Part shown: positions 1 through 8,273 of the stretch, piece by piece | How positions within the stretch are numbered: the first letter of the stretch is position 1 | Layout of the letters: the number at the start of each line of letters is the position of its first letter | Position numbers and translations under genes: made by a program | DNA from: a virus | IMG/VR virus record: IMGVR_UViG_3300032334_001337 | Location: 1-36,876 of that record | Length of the DNA: 36,876 nt | Reading direction: 5' to 3' (one strand) | The notes under the pieces: generated by a model | The model's input: the letters and a program-made list of their open reading frames with translations, nothing else | What the model was told of the DNA's origin: nothing | Database searches by the model: none

Positions 1-2190
1 AGGTCCATTTCCAAAATTAGTTGTACCAACTCCAACTACTGTATATTGCCAACCTGCTTCTCCAGTTGCATCTGTGATTGGTGGAATATTGGTAACAACA
101 TTATATGCTCCTTTGTAGATAACAGCACCAGTAACAGTTGGAGGTGTCTCCCAAGACATTACATAATTACCAGCAACATTAGTAACCTTCAGGAACTTAT
201 CTGCAGTTCCTGCTGTTTGTGATGGGAAATATGTTAATCTTGAATTATCATAGAAAGTAATACCACTGGAACTACCTGCACCAACAAATGATAATCCTTC
301 AGTATTAATTCTTAAATCTAATGTTTTTGCGATTGAACCAATCGGTGCATTATAAAATCTATACTCTGCGCTCTGTGCAGTATTTGTGAAGTTTTCTCTT
401 GCAACGACTTCTATATTGTTTGCTGCTAATCCACCAGCAAATCCTGTAGAACCCCATCCAACTGAACTATAACGACTTAAAATATCTCCTGATTGTGATG
501 CACTTGGAGATGCAGCAGTTCCACGACCAGCACGACTAACATAAGCAGGAAAAACACCAGTACCCCAAGCATCATTAGTGATACGACTTACTGCACCATC
601 ATTACCAGTGATATGCAACATACCACCAGAGTTTACGATTGGTTGATATGCTCCATTAGTTGAACCAATGATACTTACTCCACCAATATCACCTGCAGGA
701 ATAGTTGGAGGATAGAATTGAGTGCGACCTGTGCGGTCACTATAAAATGATGTTCTATTACTACTATCTTCAATTCTTACCGAACGATTGAATATAATAT
801 CTGCAGTTGCACCAAGTTGTCCAATATAAACATCACGAGTACCATCTTTAATCTGTAAAGTATTATCTCTTAAAATCCATTCACCAACTTCTAAACCGGC
901 ACCACCTTTGATGTAGAAATTACCTGCCTTTGCTCCAAGTGCTTGGTCGTTTCCTAATGTTTCGTCCTGTACATAAATCGTTCCAGTTCCAAACCAGACT
1001 TCTTTAAATCTTCTTGCTGGTGAACCTAACGACCAGATATTAGTTGTATATGGAAGAATATCCGAGTGATTAACAATATTACCACCAGCACCAGCATTTA
1101 AGGTAATATCAGTATTTTCAATTGTTGCAACTGATAAACCAGGATTAACAACTGCACGTGCAAAATTGATGATTGTATCGTATGGTATAGGAGATACACC
1201 TGCACCTACGGGGAAAGTCTTATCGGTAATAATAACCTTATTATATGTACCAGTACCAATACCAATAATCGCACTTCCAATTGAAATACCTGCACCAGCA
1301 ATAATATCACCTATTTGAAGTGTAGGTGATGGAACTACTTGGAGTTCATAAACTGCATAATTAACACCAGTAATACCATATGTTAATCCATAACTACCAA
1401 TCCCAAGATTAGCATATGGACCATATTCAAGAACTGAATTTAAATTTGCTCTTGTAATATTCGCAACAATTGAGGATACACCACTAATCACAGAACCAAC
1501 TGGAAGATTTACATATGAAACTCCAATACCATTTGTGGTTGTATTTCCACGGTCGGTGACTGTATCCAGAGTTTCATTACTTAAAAGTCCGGTAGTTCCA
1601 ATACCAATATTAGTTGTAAATTCTGCAGTATTTGTAGATGAGTTCCAAACCAATACACCTCCATTATAATAATTTGAATTGGTTGCAAGTCCTACAACAT
1701 CATCCAAATATCTTAGACGAGTTTCACCACCACCACCGATTGTGGAAAGTTGTTGTTGAATGCGAGATAGGAAGAGTTTATAATGCTTTTCTAAATCTTC
1801 AAGTGTTGCGAACTTTTGGTCTAGAGGAGTTAGTGGGTCATTTTGTTGCTTGACATTTGATGGTTCGGAAAGAAGACCTAATGATCTCTCCATCAATGTT
1901 GGGTATTTTGGTTCTTCAAGTTCTTCTTGAAGTTCTTCTACTACCTCAACAATTTCCTCAATTACTTCTTCATTAATTGGTTCTATTTCATTAGAAGATA
2001 AGAAATCCTCAAATACTTTGAGTGCTTTATGACCTTTTTTATTTTTTATTTTACTCTTCGTTTTGAGAATAGAAACTTCTTCAAAGATAGAATCTAATCC
2101 CAAGTCACCAACCAAAGATTCATATTCTTCTTTTTTTCGTTTTTTTTCTTCTGCTACTAATTTAAAAAGTTCTGATAATTCTGATGACAT
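1..2190 (-). CDS. Virion structural protein, tail-fibre-like (3' end off window)
   Basis: An open frame of 730 codons starts with ATG at 2190 and runs to the left edge with no stop, so the C-terminus is missing. Residues 1-110 are acidic and Glu-rich, probably coiled coil. Around residues 140-165 there is a short helix followed by a GGGG stretch and RYLDDV. The rest is Gly/Thr/Ser/Asn-rich with short beta-type segments and phrases such as IWSLGSPARRFKEVWFG and GGMLHITGNDG, typical of fibrous phage virion proteins. The start lies one base after the stop of the upstream gene, so it is probably co-translated with it. No strong Shine-Dalgarno is visible. In T4-like cyanophages, structural genes of this kind lie between gene 16 and gene 17. 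I infer a tail-fibre or decoration role but cannot assign a T4 counterpart. Confidence 0.8.
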   Translation of the reverse strand, partial: MSSELSELFKLVAEEKKRKKEEYESLVGDLGLDSIFEEVSILKTKSKIKNKKGHKALKVFEDFLSSNEIEPINEEVIEEIVEVVEELQEELEEPKYPTLMERSLGLLSEPSNVKQQNDPLTPLDQKFATLEDLEKHYKLFLSRIQQQLSTIGGGGETRLRYLDDVVGLATNSNYYNGGVLVWNSSTNTAEFTTNIGIGTTGLLSNETLDTVTDRGNTTTNGIGVSYVNLPVGSVISGVSSIVANITRANLNSVLEYGPYANLGIGSYGLTYGITGVNYAVYELQVVPSPTLQIGDIIAGAGISIGSAIIGIGTGTYNKVIITDKTFPVGAGVSPIPYDTIINFARAVVNPGLSVATIENTDITLNAGAGGNIVNHSDILPYTTNIWSLGSPARRFKEVWFGTGTIYVQDETLGNDQALGAKAGNFYIKGGAGLEVGEWILRDNTLQIKDGTRDVYIGQLGATADIIFNRSVRIEDSSNRTSFYSDRTGRTQFYPPTIPAGDIGGVSIIGSTNGAYQPIVNSGGMLHITGNDGAVSRITNDAWGTGVFPAYVSRAGRGTAASPSASQSGDILSRYSSVGWGSTGFAGGLAANNIEVVARENFTNTAQSAEYRFYNAPIGSIAKTLDLRINTEGLSFVGAGSSSGITFYDNSRLTYFPSQTAGTADKFLKVTNVAGNYVMSWETPPTVTGAVIYKGAYNVVTNIPPITDATGEAGWQYTVVGVGTTNFGNGP

Positions 2191-2191
2191 A

Positions 2192-4420
2192 CTAACAATT
2201 CCACTTTCTTAATGATTTATTGATTCTTGAATTAGGATCATTTGCAGTTTTTGCTGAAGTCAATTTCTTTTTCATACCTTTCATTCTGGAGCAAAAAGAC
2301 TTTCTGCGATTTGCTGATTTTGATCCTTTTTTTAATTTGGAAGGTTCTGTTGTAACTGCAAGTGAGAGATGTGATCCAGGATGCTCTTTGCGGTAAGAAG
2401 CAATTCCTTTTTTATTTAGACCACCCTCGGGATTCTTTCCCTCTTTTCTTTGCCATGCTGCAGATGCTTCAGTCATAAATTGAGAAAAAGTTTTTCCCTC
2501 ATCAACCCCTTGAAGTTTTCCTGCCTGCTTAAGGGCAACAATTCTTTGTCTAGGAGTCATTTGATCCTTTCTTTTCATAATTTTTTGAACAGCAACATCA
2601 AAAGATTTTTTATCGGAAGGAATATCAGTATCTGCTACTTGTTCTTCAATATAAATTCCCTCAGATTCATAATGTGCTAATTGAAGTTTTGGTCTTTTTG
2701 GTGCAGGAACATAAGGATTTTTTGGATCTTCTTTCGGAGCATTATATGGTTCATATGGAGATCCACCCTCTCCCTTTGCTAAAGGTAACTTTGGTTCCTT
2801 TCCTTTAATCAGTCTAATAGGAATATTTTCTGGATTTTCTTTGGGAAGAACTGGAAATTTCCATGGAGATTTTCCTCCAGGAATAGATGGGCTAATTGTT
2901 TCTTTAACTAGACGATCTGCTCTGATAATGTCAATAACTCTAAGAAATGTGTTACCATTTGCATCTTCAATAGTAACATCCTCATTTACCTTACTTTCAT
3001 TACTATCAATATAATCGGCAGCAGTATCAATATAATCAGCAGCTTTAGTAATTTTTGATTGAACCCATGCCTCAATATTACCTTCCCCTTTCATTTTTTT
3101 CTTCAATCTTTTTGCAGCGTTCATAATTGTATTCAATTCAGAACGTGCCATTGAATACTCATAATCCTTTTCCTCATTGGCAGGATGTGGAGTATTTGGA
3201 TCATATTTTTTTAAAGTAATTGGCATTGAGAACATATCCCAATATTTTGGTCCATATTTGCATTGATTGCGAGTTTCTTCTTTTGCACATTTTGGACAAT
3301 ATCTAATCATTTCAGACGCCTCTTTTACTGGAACACAATTTGGGACCATTTTCTTACCTTTCTTTTTCATACCTTCTTGCTTGTAACCATCCCAACAATC
3401 TTCTTTCATTTCTGATTTTGGTTTGATTCCTTTTTTCTTCATATTAATTGCAATTGCTGCTTGTTGTGCTAGATTTGCCGCTTCACTTTTTGTTCCCCAA
3501 TTTGCAGCACCAACTTTACGACATTTGACAAGTGCTCCAGAAGCATATGCACTAGGCCAAACATCATATCTTGATTTTACTTTATTATAACAAGCATCCT
3601 TTTTGCCGCTAGATTTGCCTGGTTTGTCTTTTTGTGCTTCGTTGAGTTCCATTGATTCTTTAATTCCTGGTTCTGCTTTGACGTAATTTTTATCTTTTTT
3701 ACCTTTAGCAAAGGTTGGAACATTCGTTGGTTTTGCTGCTCCAGATTTTTGTTGTTGCCCCTTATCTTTTTGACGTTTGCGACGAATTGCTGATATAATT
3801 AATGCCTTTCCCCTTTTACCCTTTTTCTTTAAAGAATTTAATCTTCCACTACTAAAACACTTTGGTGTCTTAGTCTCTCCTCGTTCATTTGCACAAGGAG
3901 ATCCATCTGCCTGAACCCATCCTGGTTTGCCACTTTTTGATTTTGATCCTTTAAACCAATGATGTAGAGTTCCTTCTTTTAAATCTTTAATCCAATCATC
4001 TGGTGTTTTTCCATTTTTATCAACAAAAGCATTATGTAGTTTTTTTGCTGATAAATTGTGTTTTTTCATAATGACACGCATTAATTTATCAATAGAATCA
4101 TAGGAAGTATCTTTTAAAGATTTTAATTCATCTTCAAGTTCCTCAACAGCATCATCTTCTTCACATCCACAATGCTCCTTTACATCCTTAAATTTTTTAT
4201 GATGCTTTTTAGCATCTGCCTCCATTTTTTTCAAACGAGTATAATAATCTGGAATCTCATCTAAGTGCTGAAGAGCAATATCAGTTGCCAAAACTTTATC
4301 TTGTGTATGTTCATGTTCAATAGGAATTCCCATTTCAAGTTGATGCTTCACAAAGGAAACATCTAGACTATGCTTTTTAGCAATCTGTTCAACTGTCTTA
4401 TGGGACTTTATTTTAAACAC
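2192..4420 (-). CDS. Lysine-rich mosaic protein of several cyanophage modules, function unknown
   Basis: 742 residues from a GTG start (4418-4420); no good Shine-Dalgarno precedes it, so an internal start is possible. Modules in order: residues 1-60 resemble DUF5661 (VKHQLEMGIPIEHEHT); about 165-215 a basic GWVQADGSPCANERGETKTP segment; about 275-312 an ACYNKVKSRYDVWPSAYASG segment; about 370-390 a Cys-rich patch (CPKCAKEETRNQC), possibly zinc-binding; about 420-475 a helical segment with GNIEAWVQSKITKAADYIDT; and residues 655-742 a DUF6321-like tail with WQRKEGKNPEGGLNKKG and ending NSRINKSLRKWNC. These modules recur in proteins of marine T4-like phages, as recalled without a search. Very high Lys content suggests nucleic-acid contact, perhaps DNA packaged with the capsid. 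It follows gene 16 by 12 bases. Function is not known. Confidence 0.75.
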   Translation of the reverse strand: MFKIKSHKTVEQIAKKHSLDVSFVKHQLEMGIPIEHEHTQDKVLATDIALQHLDEIPDYYTRLKKMEADAKKHHKKFKDVKEHCGCEEDDAVEELEDELKSLKDTSYDSIDKLMRVIMKKHNLSAKKLHNAFVDKNGKTPDDWIKDLKEGTLHHWFKGSKSKSGKPGWVQADGSPCANERGETKTPKCFSSGRLNSLKKKGKRGKALIISAIRRKRQKDKGQQQKSGAAKPTNVPTFAKGKKDKNYVKAEPGIKESMELNEAQKDKPGKSSGKKDACYNKVKSRYDVWPSAYASGALVKCRKVGAANWGTKSEAANLAQQAAIAINMKKKGIKPKSEMKEDCWDGYKQEGMKKKGKKMVPNCVPVKEASEMIRYCPKCAKEETRNQCKYGPKYWDMFSMPITLKKYDPNTPHPANEEKDYEYSMARSELNTIMNAAKRLKKKMKGEGNIEAWVQSKITKAADYIDTAADYIDSNESKVNEDVTIEDANGNTFLRVIDIIRADRLVKETISPSIPGGKSPWKFPVLPKENPENIPIRLIKGKEPKLPLAKGEGGSPYEPYNAPKEDPKNPYVPAPKRPKLQLAHYESEGIYIEEQVADTDIPSDKKSFDVAVQKIMKRKDQMTPRQRIVALKQAGKLQGVDEGKTFSQFMTEASAAWQRKEGKNPEGGLNKKGIASYRKEHPGSHLSLAVTTEPSKLKKGSKSANRRKSFCSRMKGMKKKLTSAKTANDPNSRINKSLRKWNC

Positions 4421-4432
4421 AAGATTCTTATA

Positions 4433-4855
4433 TTATTCTTTATTATTTAGAAAACCTTGCTTAAGTATTTTTGACAATTCTGATGTGGATCCAACAAACA
4501 GAGCATTATTAGTTACACTACTTGGTGCCTTTGCAGTATCTTCTTGAACATCTTTGAGTTTTTTCTGCAAATCAATTAATTTATCAGTTGTATCCGCAAC
4601 ACTTTTGATTAATTGTCCCGCAACTTCATATGCTCTTGGAGAACCACCTTCACCAGCAAGTTCCATAATTCCATTAATTGCTTCTTGCCCTTTTTCAATT
4701 AATGAATATAAATTTGCTCTTGTATACTCATAATCTTTTTTAATATCATCAGATTTTACCGGAAGAATATCAATTTTTTCTGTAGGTTTTTCTACTTCGA
4801 CAATACTGCTTTCAATATTCAAAGCATTGTCTAATCCTTCATAATTATTTTTCAT
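4433..4855 (-). CDS. 16: Terminase small subunit gp16
   Basis: 140 residues, close to T4 gp16 (164). The protein is mostly helical. It has an acidic N-terminus, then a central block (DYEYTRANLYSLIEKGQEA, then GGSPRAYEVAGQLIKSVADT) ending in a coiled-coil-like run of Leu, Lys and Asp. T4-like small terminases recognise DNA and stimulate the large subunit gp17 during headful packaging. Assignment rests on this central block and on position directly after gene 15, as in T4. ATG start with no clear Shine-Dalgarno; the gap to gene 15 is 6 bases. The expected partner gene 17 is not in the window and would lie beyond the left edge. Confidence 0.82.
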   Translation of the reverse strand: MKNNYEGLDNALNIESSIVEVEKPTEKIDILPVKSDDIKKDYEYTRANLYSLIEKGQEAINGIMELAGEGGSPRAYEVAGQLIKSVADTTDKLIDLQKKLKDVQEDTAKAPSSVTNNALFVGSTSELSKILKQGFLNNKE

Positions 4856-4861
4856 AATTTA

Positions 4862-5659
4862 TCAAATATCCGTCTGTTGTGTTGGACTATAAGTCTTGGA
4901 ATCTGAAAATTGTTCCCAAGTCTCATCAAACCCAAAATCATCTCCAGGTTGAGCGTCAATTGGATCTGGAACAACAGTGTATCTCATTTCTCTCTTTGCA
5001 GTATTGACATTAGTACTTGTATATGTATCAACCTGAACTTTGCGGATAAGACCATCAGTACTACTAGCGATTGGTCCAAATAGATAAGTTTTTGCTGTAA
5101 AATTCAAAGTATAAATCAATGCTCTTCTGGTAGAAAAATCTCCCTCATATTCGTCTTTAAAAGAAATATCATCAAGAACAATTGGAATATCTCTTTTTTC
5201 ACCAATAGAATCAATCAAATCTACAGTAACAGTAAATGCTGGTTGAAAATTTGGCAATATCTGTTCTATAATTTGAAGTACGTCGTCATTTAATTTTGAG
5301 AATATATTTAACTGGAATCCAATATTGTATGGTACTGGCAAATAAACTTTTTTTAAATTTACTCCATCAGATGCCTTAAATGTTTGAGTTGCAGTAGTTT
5401 TTCTACTAGCATCATAATTTAAAGATACCATTTCAAATGACATTCTTGGCAAAGTTATTTGGACTGGTTTATTTAATTCAGATTGCTGTTCCAAACGTGC
5501 TAAAAATTTTTGATTTGGTCCATATGCCAATGGAACTCTCATTTCAGTATATTCATTACCATTCGCATCATCGTGCTTTATATAAATTTCATTAAATAAA
5601 GTTCCGAAAGCAATAATAGTCTTTCTAATTATTTGATGGTAATAGTATGTTCCTAGCAT
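4862..5659 (-). CDS. 15: Tail sheath stabiliser/terminator gp15
   Basis: 265 residues, against 272 in T4. The N-terminus MLGTYYYHQIIRKTIIAFGT with a following FNEI segment is typical of gp15, which caps the contractile tail and holds the last sheath ring before head joining. Further family-like stretches are VPLAYGPNQKFLARL and the C-terminal half, which has an ALIYTLNFTAKTYLFGP segment. The start overlaps the stop of gene 14 by one base (TAATG), indicating translational coupling. The C-terminal 60 residues are Asp/Thr/Pro-rich and look disordered. Confidence 0.9.
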   Translation of the reverse strand: MLGTYYYHQIIRKTIIAFGTLFNEIYIKHDDANGNEYTEMRVPLAYGPNQKFLARLEQQSELNKPVQITLPRMSFEMVSLNYDASRKTTATQTFKASDGVNLKKVYLPVPYNIGFQLNIFSKLNDDVLQIIEQILPNFQPAFTVTVDLIDSIGEKRDIPIVLDDISFKDEYEGDFSTRRALIYTLNFTAKTYLFGPIASSTDGLIRKVQVDTYTSTNVNTAKREMRYTVVPDPIDAQPGDDFGFDETWEQFSDSKTYSPTQQTDI

Positions 5660-7050
5660 TAGTAATTTCCAAATGGATTTGATTGTGAAAAATCTATGAT
5701 AAGATCTGCTTCTGCTTCAATCTCATCGTTTTGTTCATATTTATCTGACGATAAACTTACATTGTAATTCTTAAGGGTGTATCTAGCTGATGATGCACTA
5801 CCTACAATTGTTTCTCCAGGTAAAAATTCTCCAGAAGTTATACCAATTTGAAGAATACTTGCATCTTCATCCCAAGATTTGACTGATGCTTTTGCTCCAG
5901 AAATAGATCCAGTAATAACTTCATTAAATATATAAGTGCCAATTCCTGTTGGGGATGGTGGAGATGCTATAGATATGGATGTATTACCATATCCACTGCC
6001 AGCATCCGATATTAAAATTCTTGATATTGTATTTCCAATACTGACTACTGCAGTACCGTAGGCAAGATTTCCACCAAATTCTGGGTATCCAAATGTGACC
6101 GATGGGGAATTAACATAACCATATCCACCAGTAGTAATTGCTATATTAGTTATTCCATATGAATTTGTAACAATTTCACAAGTAGCAGCTGCTCCAGATC
6201 CACCACCACCAATAAATGATATTGTTGGAGTTGTAGTATATCCTGCCCCAGCATTTGTCAATAAAATTCTATCAATGGAACAAACTCCACCTATACATGA
6301 TGTAATTGCAACCGCAGTAGCGTTAGTTCCTCCAGATGGTGCTGAACTTATGGCTACCGTAGGAGTTGATGTATAACCATAACCATCATTATTGAGTATT
6401 ATTCTTCTAATATATCCACTAGATATTCCAACAGTTGCCTGTGCTTGATTTGTAAATGCGAATAATTCCAAATCACTAATATAACCTTGTGCTTTCAATG
6501 TGGTGTCAATTTCATCGACTGTAGTATTCATTCCTTCCCATCCACCAACTTCATCTTCATATTCGAATAATTCACATTGTAATTCATAAACATATAGATT
6601 CCCTAATTGATAAAAGGGTTTCTCATGTTCTACAAATTTAACTTCAAATAATCTTTTACCTAAAGGAAAGTATATTATATCTCCTTCTCTTGGTCTAGTT
6701 GTAACAGTAATTTCATCATCTGGCATTGATTCTAAAAATGGAGATATGAAATCTTCAAATCTTTCTCTTGATATGACCAAATTTACTTCATCTTTAAGAC
6801 TCATACCAAATTTTGTCAGTATGTCTCCAGCCCCAGTATATCCATCATATGTATTAACATATGCTTCAATCATAAAATTATCATTGAATTTTGAAGCACT
6901 AACTTCTCTAATGATTGTTTCTTTTTTTACAAATTTTCTTGGAATATATGCAACTTCAACACCATACATTCTCAACTGTTCGTTGATTAGTTGCTGTATT
7001 AGTCTTTGTTCGCTAGAAGAACCTTGTTGAAAAAATGGATTAAGTGCCAT
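5659..7050 (-). CDS. 14: Neck protein gp14 with an inserted Gly-Tyr repeat domain
   Basis: 463 residues, far longer than T4 gp14 (256). Residues 1-185 are the recognisable neck core: MALNPFFQQGSSSEQRLIQQ, then MYGVEVAYIPRKFV, FGMSLKDEVNLVISRERFE and a Phe/Tyr/Glu-rich segment ending LQCELFEYEDE. From about residue 207 to 373 there are four to five degenerate units built on G-x-G-Y...P-x-V/I-x-F/I followed by Gly/Ala-rich turns (for example NDGYGYTSTPTVAI, NAGAGYTTTPTISF, TGGYGYVNSPSVTF). After these the protein ends with NDEIEAEADLIIDFSQSNPFGNY, the gp14-type C-terminus. gp14 forms the neck with gp13 and joins head to tail. The repeat block is an insertion. The start overlaps gene 13's stop by one base. 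Confidence 0.88.
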   Translation of the reverse strand: MALNPFFQQGSSSEQRLIQQLINEQLRMYGVEVAYIPRKFVKKETIIREVSASKFNDNFMIEAYVNTYDGYTGAGDILTKFGMSLKDEVNLVISRERFEDFISPFLESMPDDEITVTTRPREGDIIYFPLGKRLFEVKFVEHEKPFYQLGNLYVYELQCELFEYEDEVGGWEGMNTTVDEIDTTLKAQGYISDLELFAFTNQAQATVGISSGYIRRIILNNDGYGYTSTPTVAISSAPSGGTNATAVAITSCIGGVCSIDRILLTNAGAGYTTTPTISFIGGGGSGAAATCEIVTNSYGITNIAITTGGYGYVNSPSVTFGYPEFGGNLAYGTAVVSIGNTISRILISDAGSGYGNTSISIASPPSPTGIGTYIFNEVITGSISGAKASVKSWDEDASILQIGITSGEFLPGETIVGSASSARYTLKNYNVSLSSDKYEQNDEIEAEADLIIDFSQSNPFGNY

Positions 7051-7889
7051 TATCCAATAAAATCGTAGGGTGGAAGTTCATATTCGAGAGCCATTTTTGA
7101 TCTAATATCCTCTATCTCTCTTTCTGCATCATCATATATTTCTCTACCATTTAATTCAATTCCTCCAGGAAGTTTAACTCCTCTAAATTTAATTAAATTT
7201 TGTCCCCATTGTCTTTTAATCAATGCCGTCAAATATTTTTTTATAAAACTATCATTCCAAACTTTGGTAAAGTCATTAGGATCTAAAATTCTATAGCAAT
7301 CAATTACTAAAAAACTATCTGCTTTTTGTGCTCCCCATTCAATATCCAAATACATCCTATTTTGTCTTTTATTGAATCTGATTTGCTTATCTGTTGTGAG
7401 TAAAAAATCAATATCTTCCAAATAACTTTTTACCATAGCATATTGTAATAGTTCAACCGAATTGAAATAGTATAAATCATTTAAAAATAATTGATATTTA
7501 ATACTAAACATTCCACCACTAATTGAACTTGTATCAAATTTAAAAACCTTTTCTATTCCTATGACAGAATCTGGAACTTGAATGTAGTTGGCAGTTTCAT
7601 AAAAATTAAAATTTGTCGATACGCCATTAATTACAGATGTTCCTGTAGTAGTTTTAATTCCTACTCCATTAGTACCTTTTCCAGTTCCCCTATCAATATC
7701 TGCTTGAGTAATTTTATATTTTAAATACATTCTTTCAACACCATCAAAATGCCTTTCATGGAAGTACTGAAGGGCATCATCAACTAAATCATCAACTTGG
7801 TCATCGTCAACGTTAATTTCCAACACGGGGGCTCCAAGACGCCTTAAACAGTAATCAATTAACTCTTGTCTTGACGATGGTTTTGCCAT
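7050..7889 (-). CDS. 13: Neck protein gp13
   Basis: 279 residues (T4: 309), starting MAKPSSRQELIDYCLRRLGA and continuing with VLEINVDDDQVDDLVDDALQ, the characteristic gp13 N-terminus of T4-like cyanophages. gp13 binds the portal after packaging and, with gp14, forms the neck ring to which the tail attaches. The frame is open three codons further upstream to a TTG at 7898, but the ATG at 7889 matches the family start. There is no clear Shine-Dalgarno for either. A late-promoter match ends 20 bases upstream of the ATG. The gene is followed by gene 14 with a one-base TAATG overlap. Confidence 0.9.
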   Translation of the reverse strand: MAKPSSRQELIDYCLRRLGAPVLEINVDDDQVDDLVDDALQYFHERHFDGVERMYLKYKITQADIDRGTGKGTNGVGIKTTTGTSVINGVSTNFNFYETANYIQVPDSVIGIEKVFKFDTSSISGGMFSIKYQLFLNDLYYFNSVELLQYAMVKSYLEDIDFLLTTDKQIRFNKRQNRMYLDIEWGAQKADSFLVIDCYRILDPNDFTKVWNDSFIKKYLTALIKRQWGQNLIKFRGVKLPGGIELNGREIYDDAEREIEDIRSKMALEYELPPYDFIG

Positions 7890-7909
7890 TATTTGCAACT
7901 ATTTTTAAT

Positions 7910-7917
7910 TATTTATT
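7910..7917 (-). promoter_or_regulatory. T4-type late promoter before gene 13
   Basis: AATAAATA on the minus strand fits the cyanophage form NATAAATA of the T4 late -10 element. It ends 20 bases before the ATG of gene 13 and overlaps the TAA stop of the preceding 55-residue gene. It would drive genes 13-14-15-16. Confidence 0.6.
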
Positions 7918-8083
7918 AAGATATTAAATCTTTTACTACTTCTTGCTGTTTTAAGTACAATTTGCAATATAATTTTGCAAAAATTTTTAGTTGTTCAATA
8001 TCCATATTTTCAATAGTTCTAGCATGTTTTTCATATTCAAATAATTTACCAATATCCTCTAATATAATATCATTTGGATCCAT
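7916..8083 (-). CDS. Small hypothetical protein, 55 aa
   Basis: Encodes MDPNDIILEDIGKLFEYEKH and ends LKIFAKLYCKLYLKQQEVVKDLIS, an amphipathic mostly helical protein. Support comes from a strong Shine-Dalgarno (AAAGGAG, 7 bases before ATG) and a 14-base overlap with the upstream 67-residue gene. It sits where T4 carries the whisker gene wac, just before gene 13, but is far too small to be fibritin. Similar tiny helical genes occur here in related cyanophages as I recall. Function unknown. Confidence 0.7.
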   Translation of the reverse strand: MDPNDIILEDIGKLFEYEKHARTIENMDIEQLKIFAKLYCKLYLKQQEVVKDLIS

Positions 8084-8273
8084 TAATTATCTCCTTTAAT
8101 AGATTTTTAATTTCTGAAATGTCGTCCTTCATTTGTTCAATTTCTTGTCTTTGAGATTTTCTACTAATTAGACTATTATTGTACTGATCATATGATACAC
8201 TATCTGTATTAATTATTGCACCACTATATTCATCTCGAAATAAATTTGTATGCCCTTCTACTGGTATCATCAT
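8070..8273 (-). CDS. Small hypothetical protein with C-terminal coiled coil, 67 aa
   Basis: Begins MMIPVEGHTNLFRDEYSGAI and ends in a predicted coiled coil (EIEQMKDDISEIKNLLKEII). The ATG lies within the last codons of the giant upstream gene (4-base overlap, ATGA type) and its 3' end overlaps the next gene by 14 bases, so this is a tightly coupled chain. The N-terminal phrase with RDEYSGAIINTD is familiar from small T4-like cyanophage genes beside gene 13. Possibly a minor virion or assembly factor; function unknown. Confidence 0.75.
   Translation of the reverse strand: MMIPVEGHTNLFRDEYSGAIINTDSVSYDQYNNSLISRKSQRQEIEQMKDDISEIKNLLKEIINGSK

Noticed and set aside
1638-1853. Plus-strand frame rich in His and Leu
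   Set aside because: Lies entirely inside the long minus-strand structural gene and has no sign of its own.
4849-4863. GATAAATT before gene 16 as a late promoter
   Set aside because: The last base breaks the NATAAATA motif and the site is only a few bases from the ATG.
7890-7898. TTG start adding three residues to gp13
   Set aside because: The ATG at 7889 gives the family-like N-terminus MAKPSSRQ and neither start has a ribosome site.
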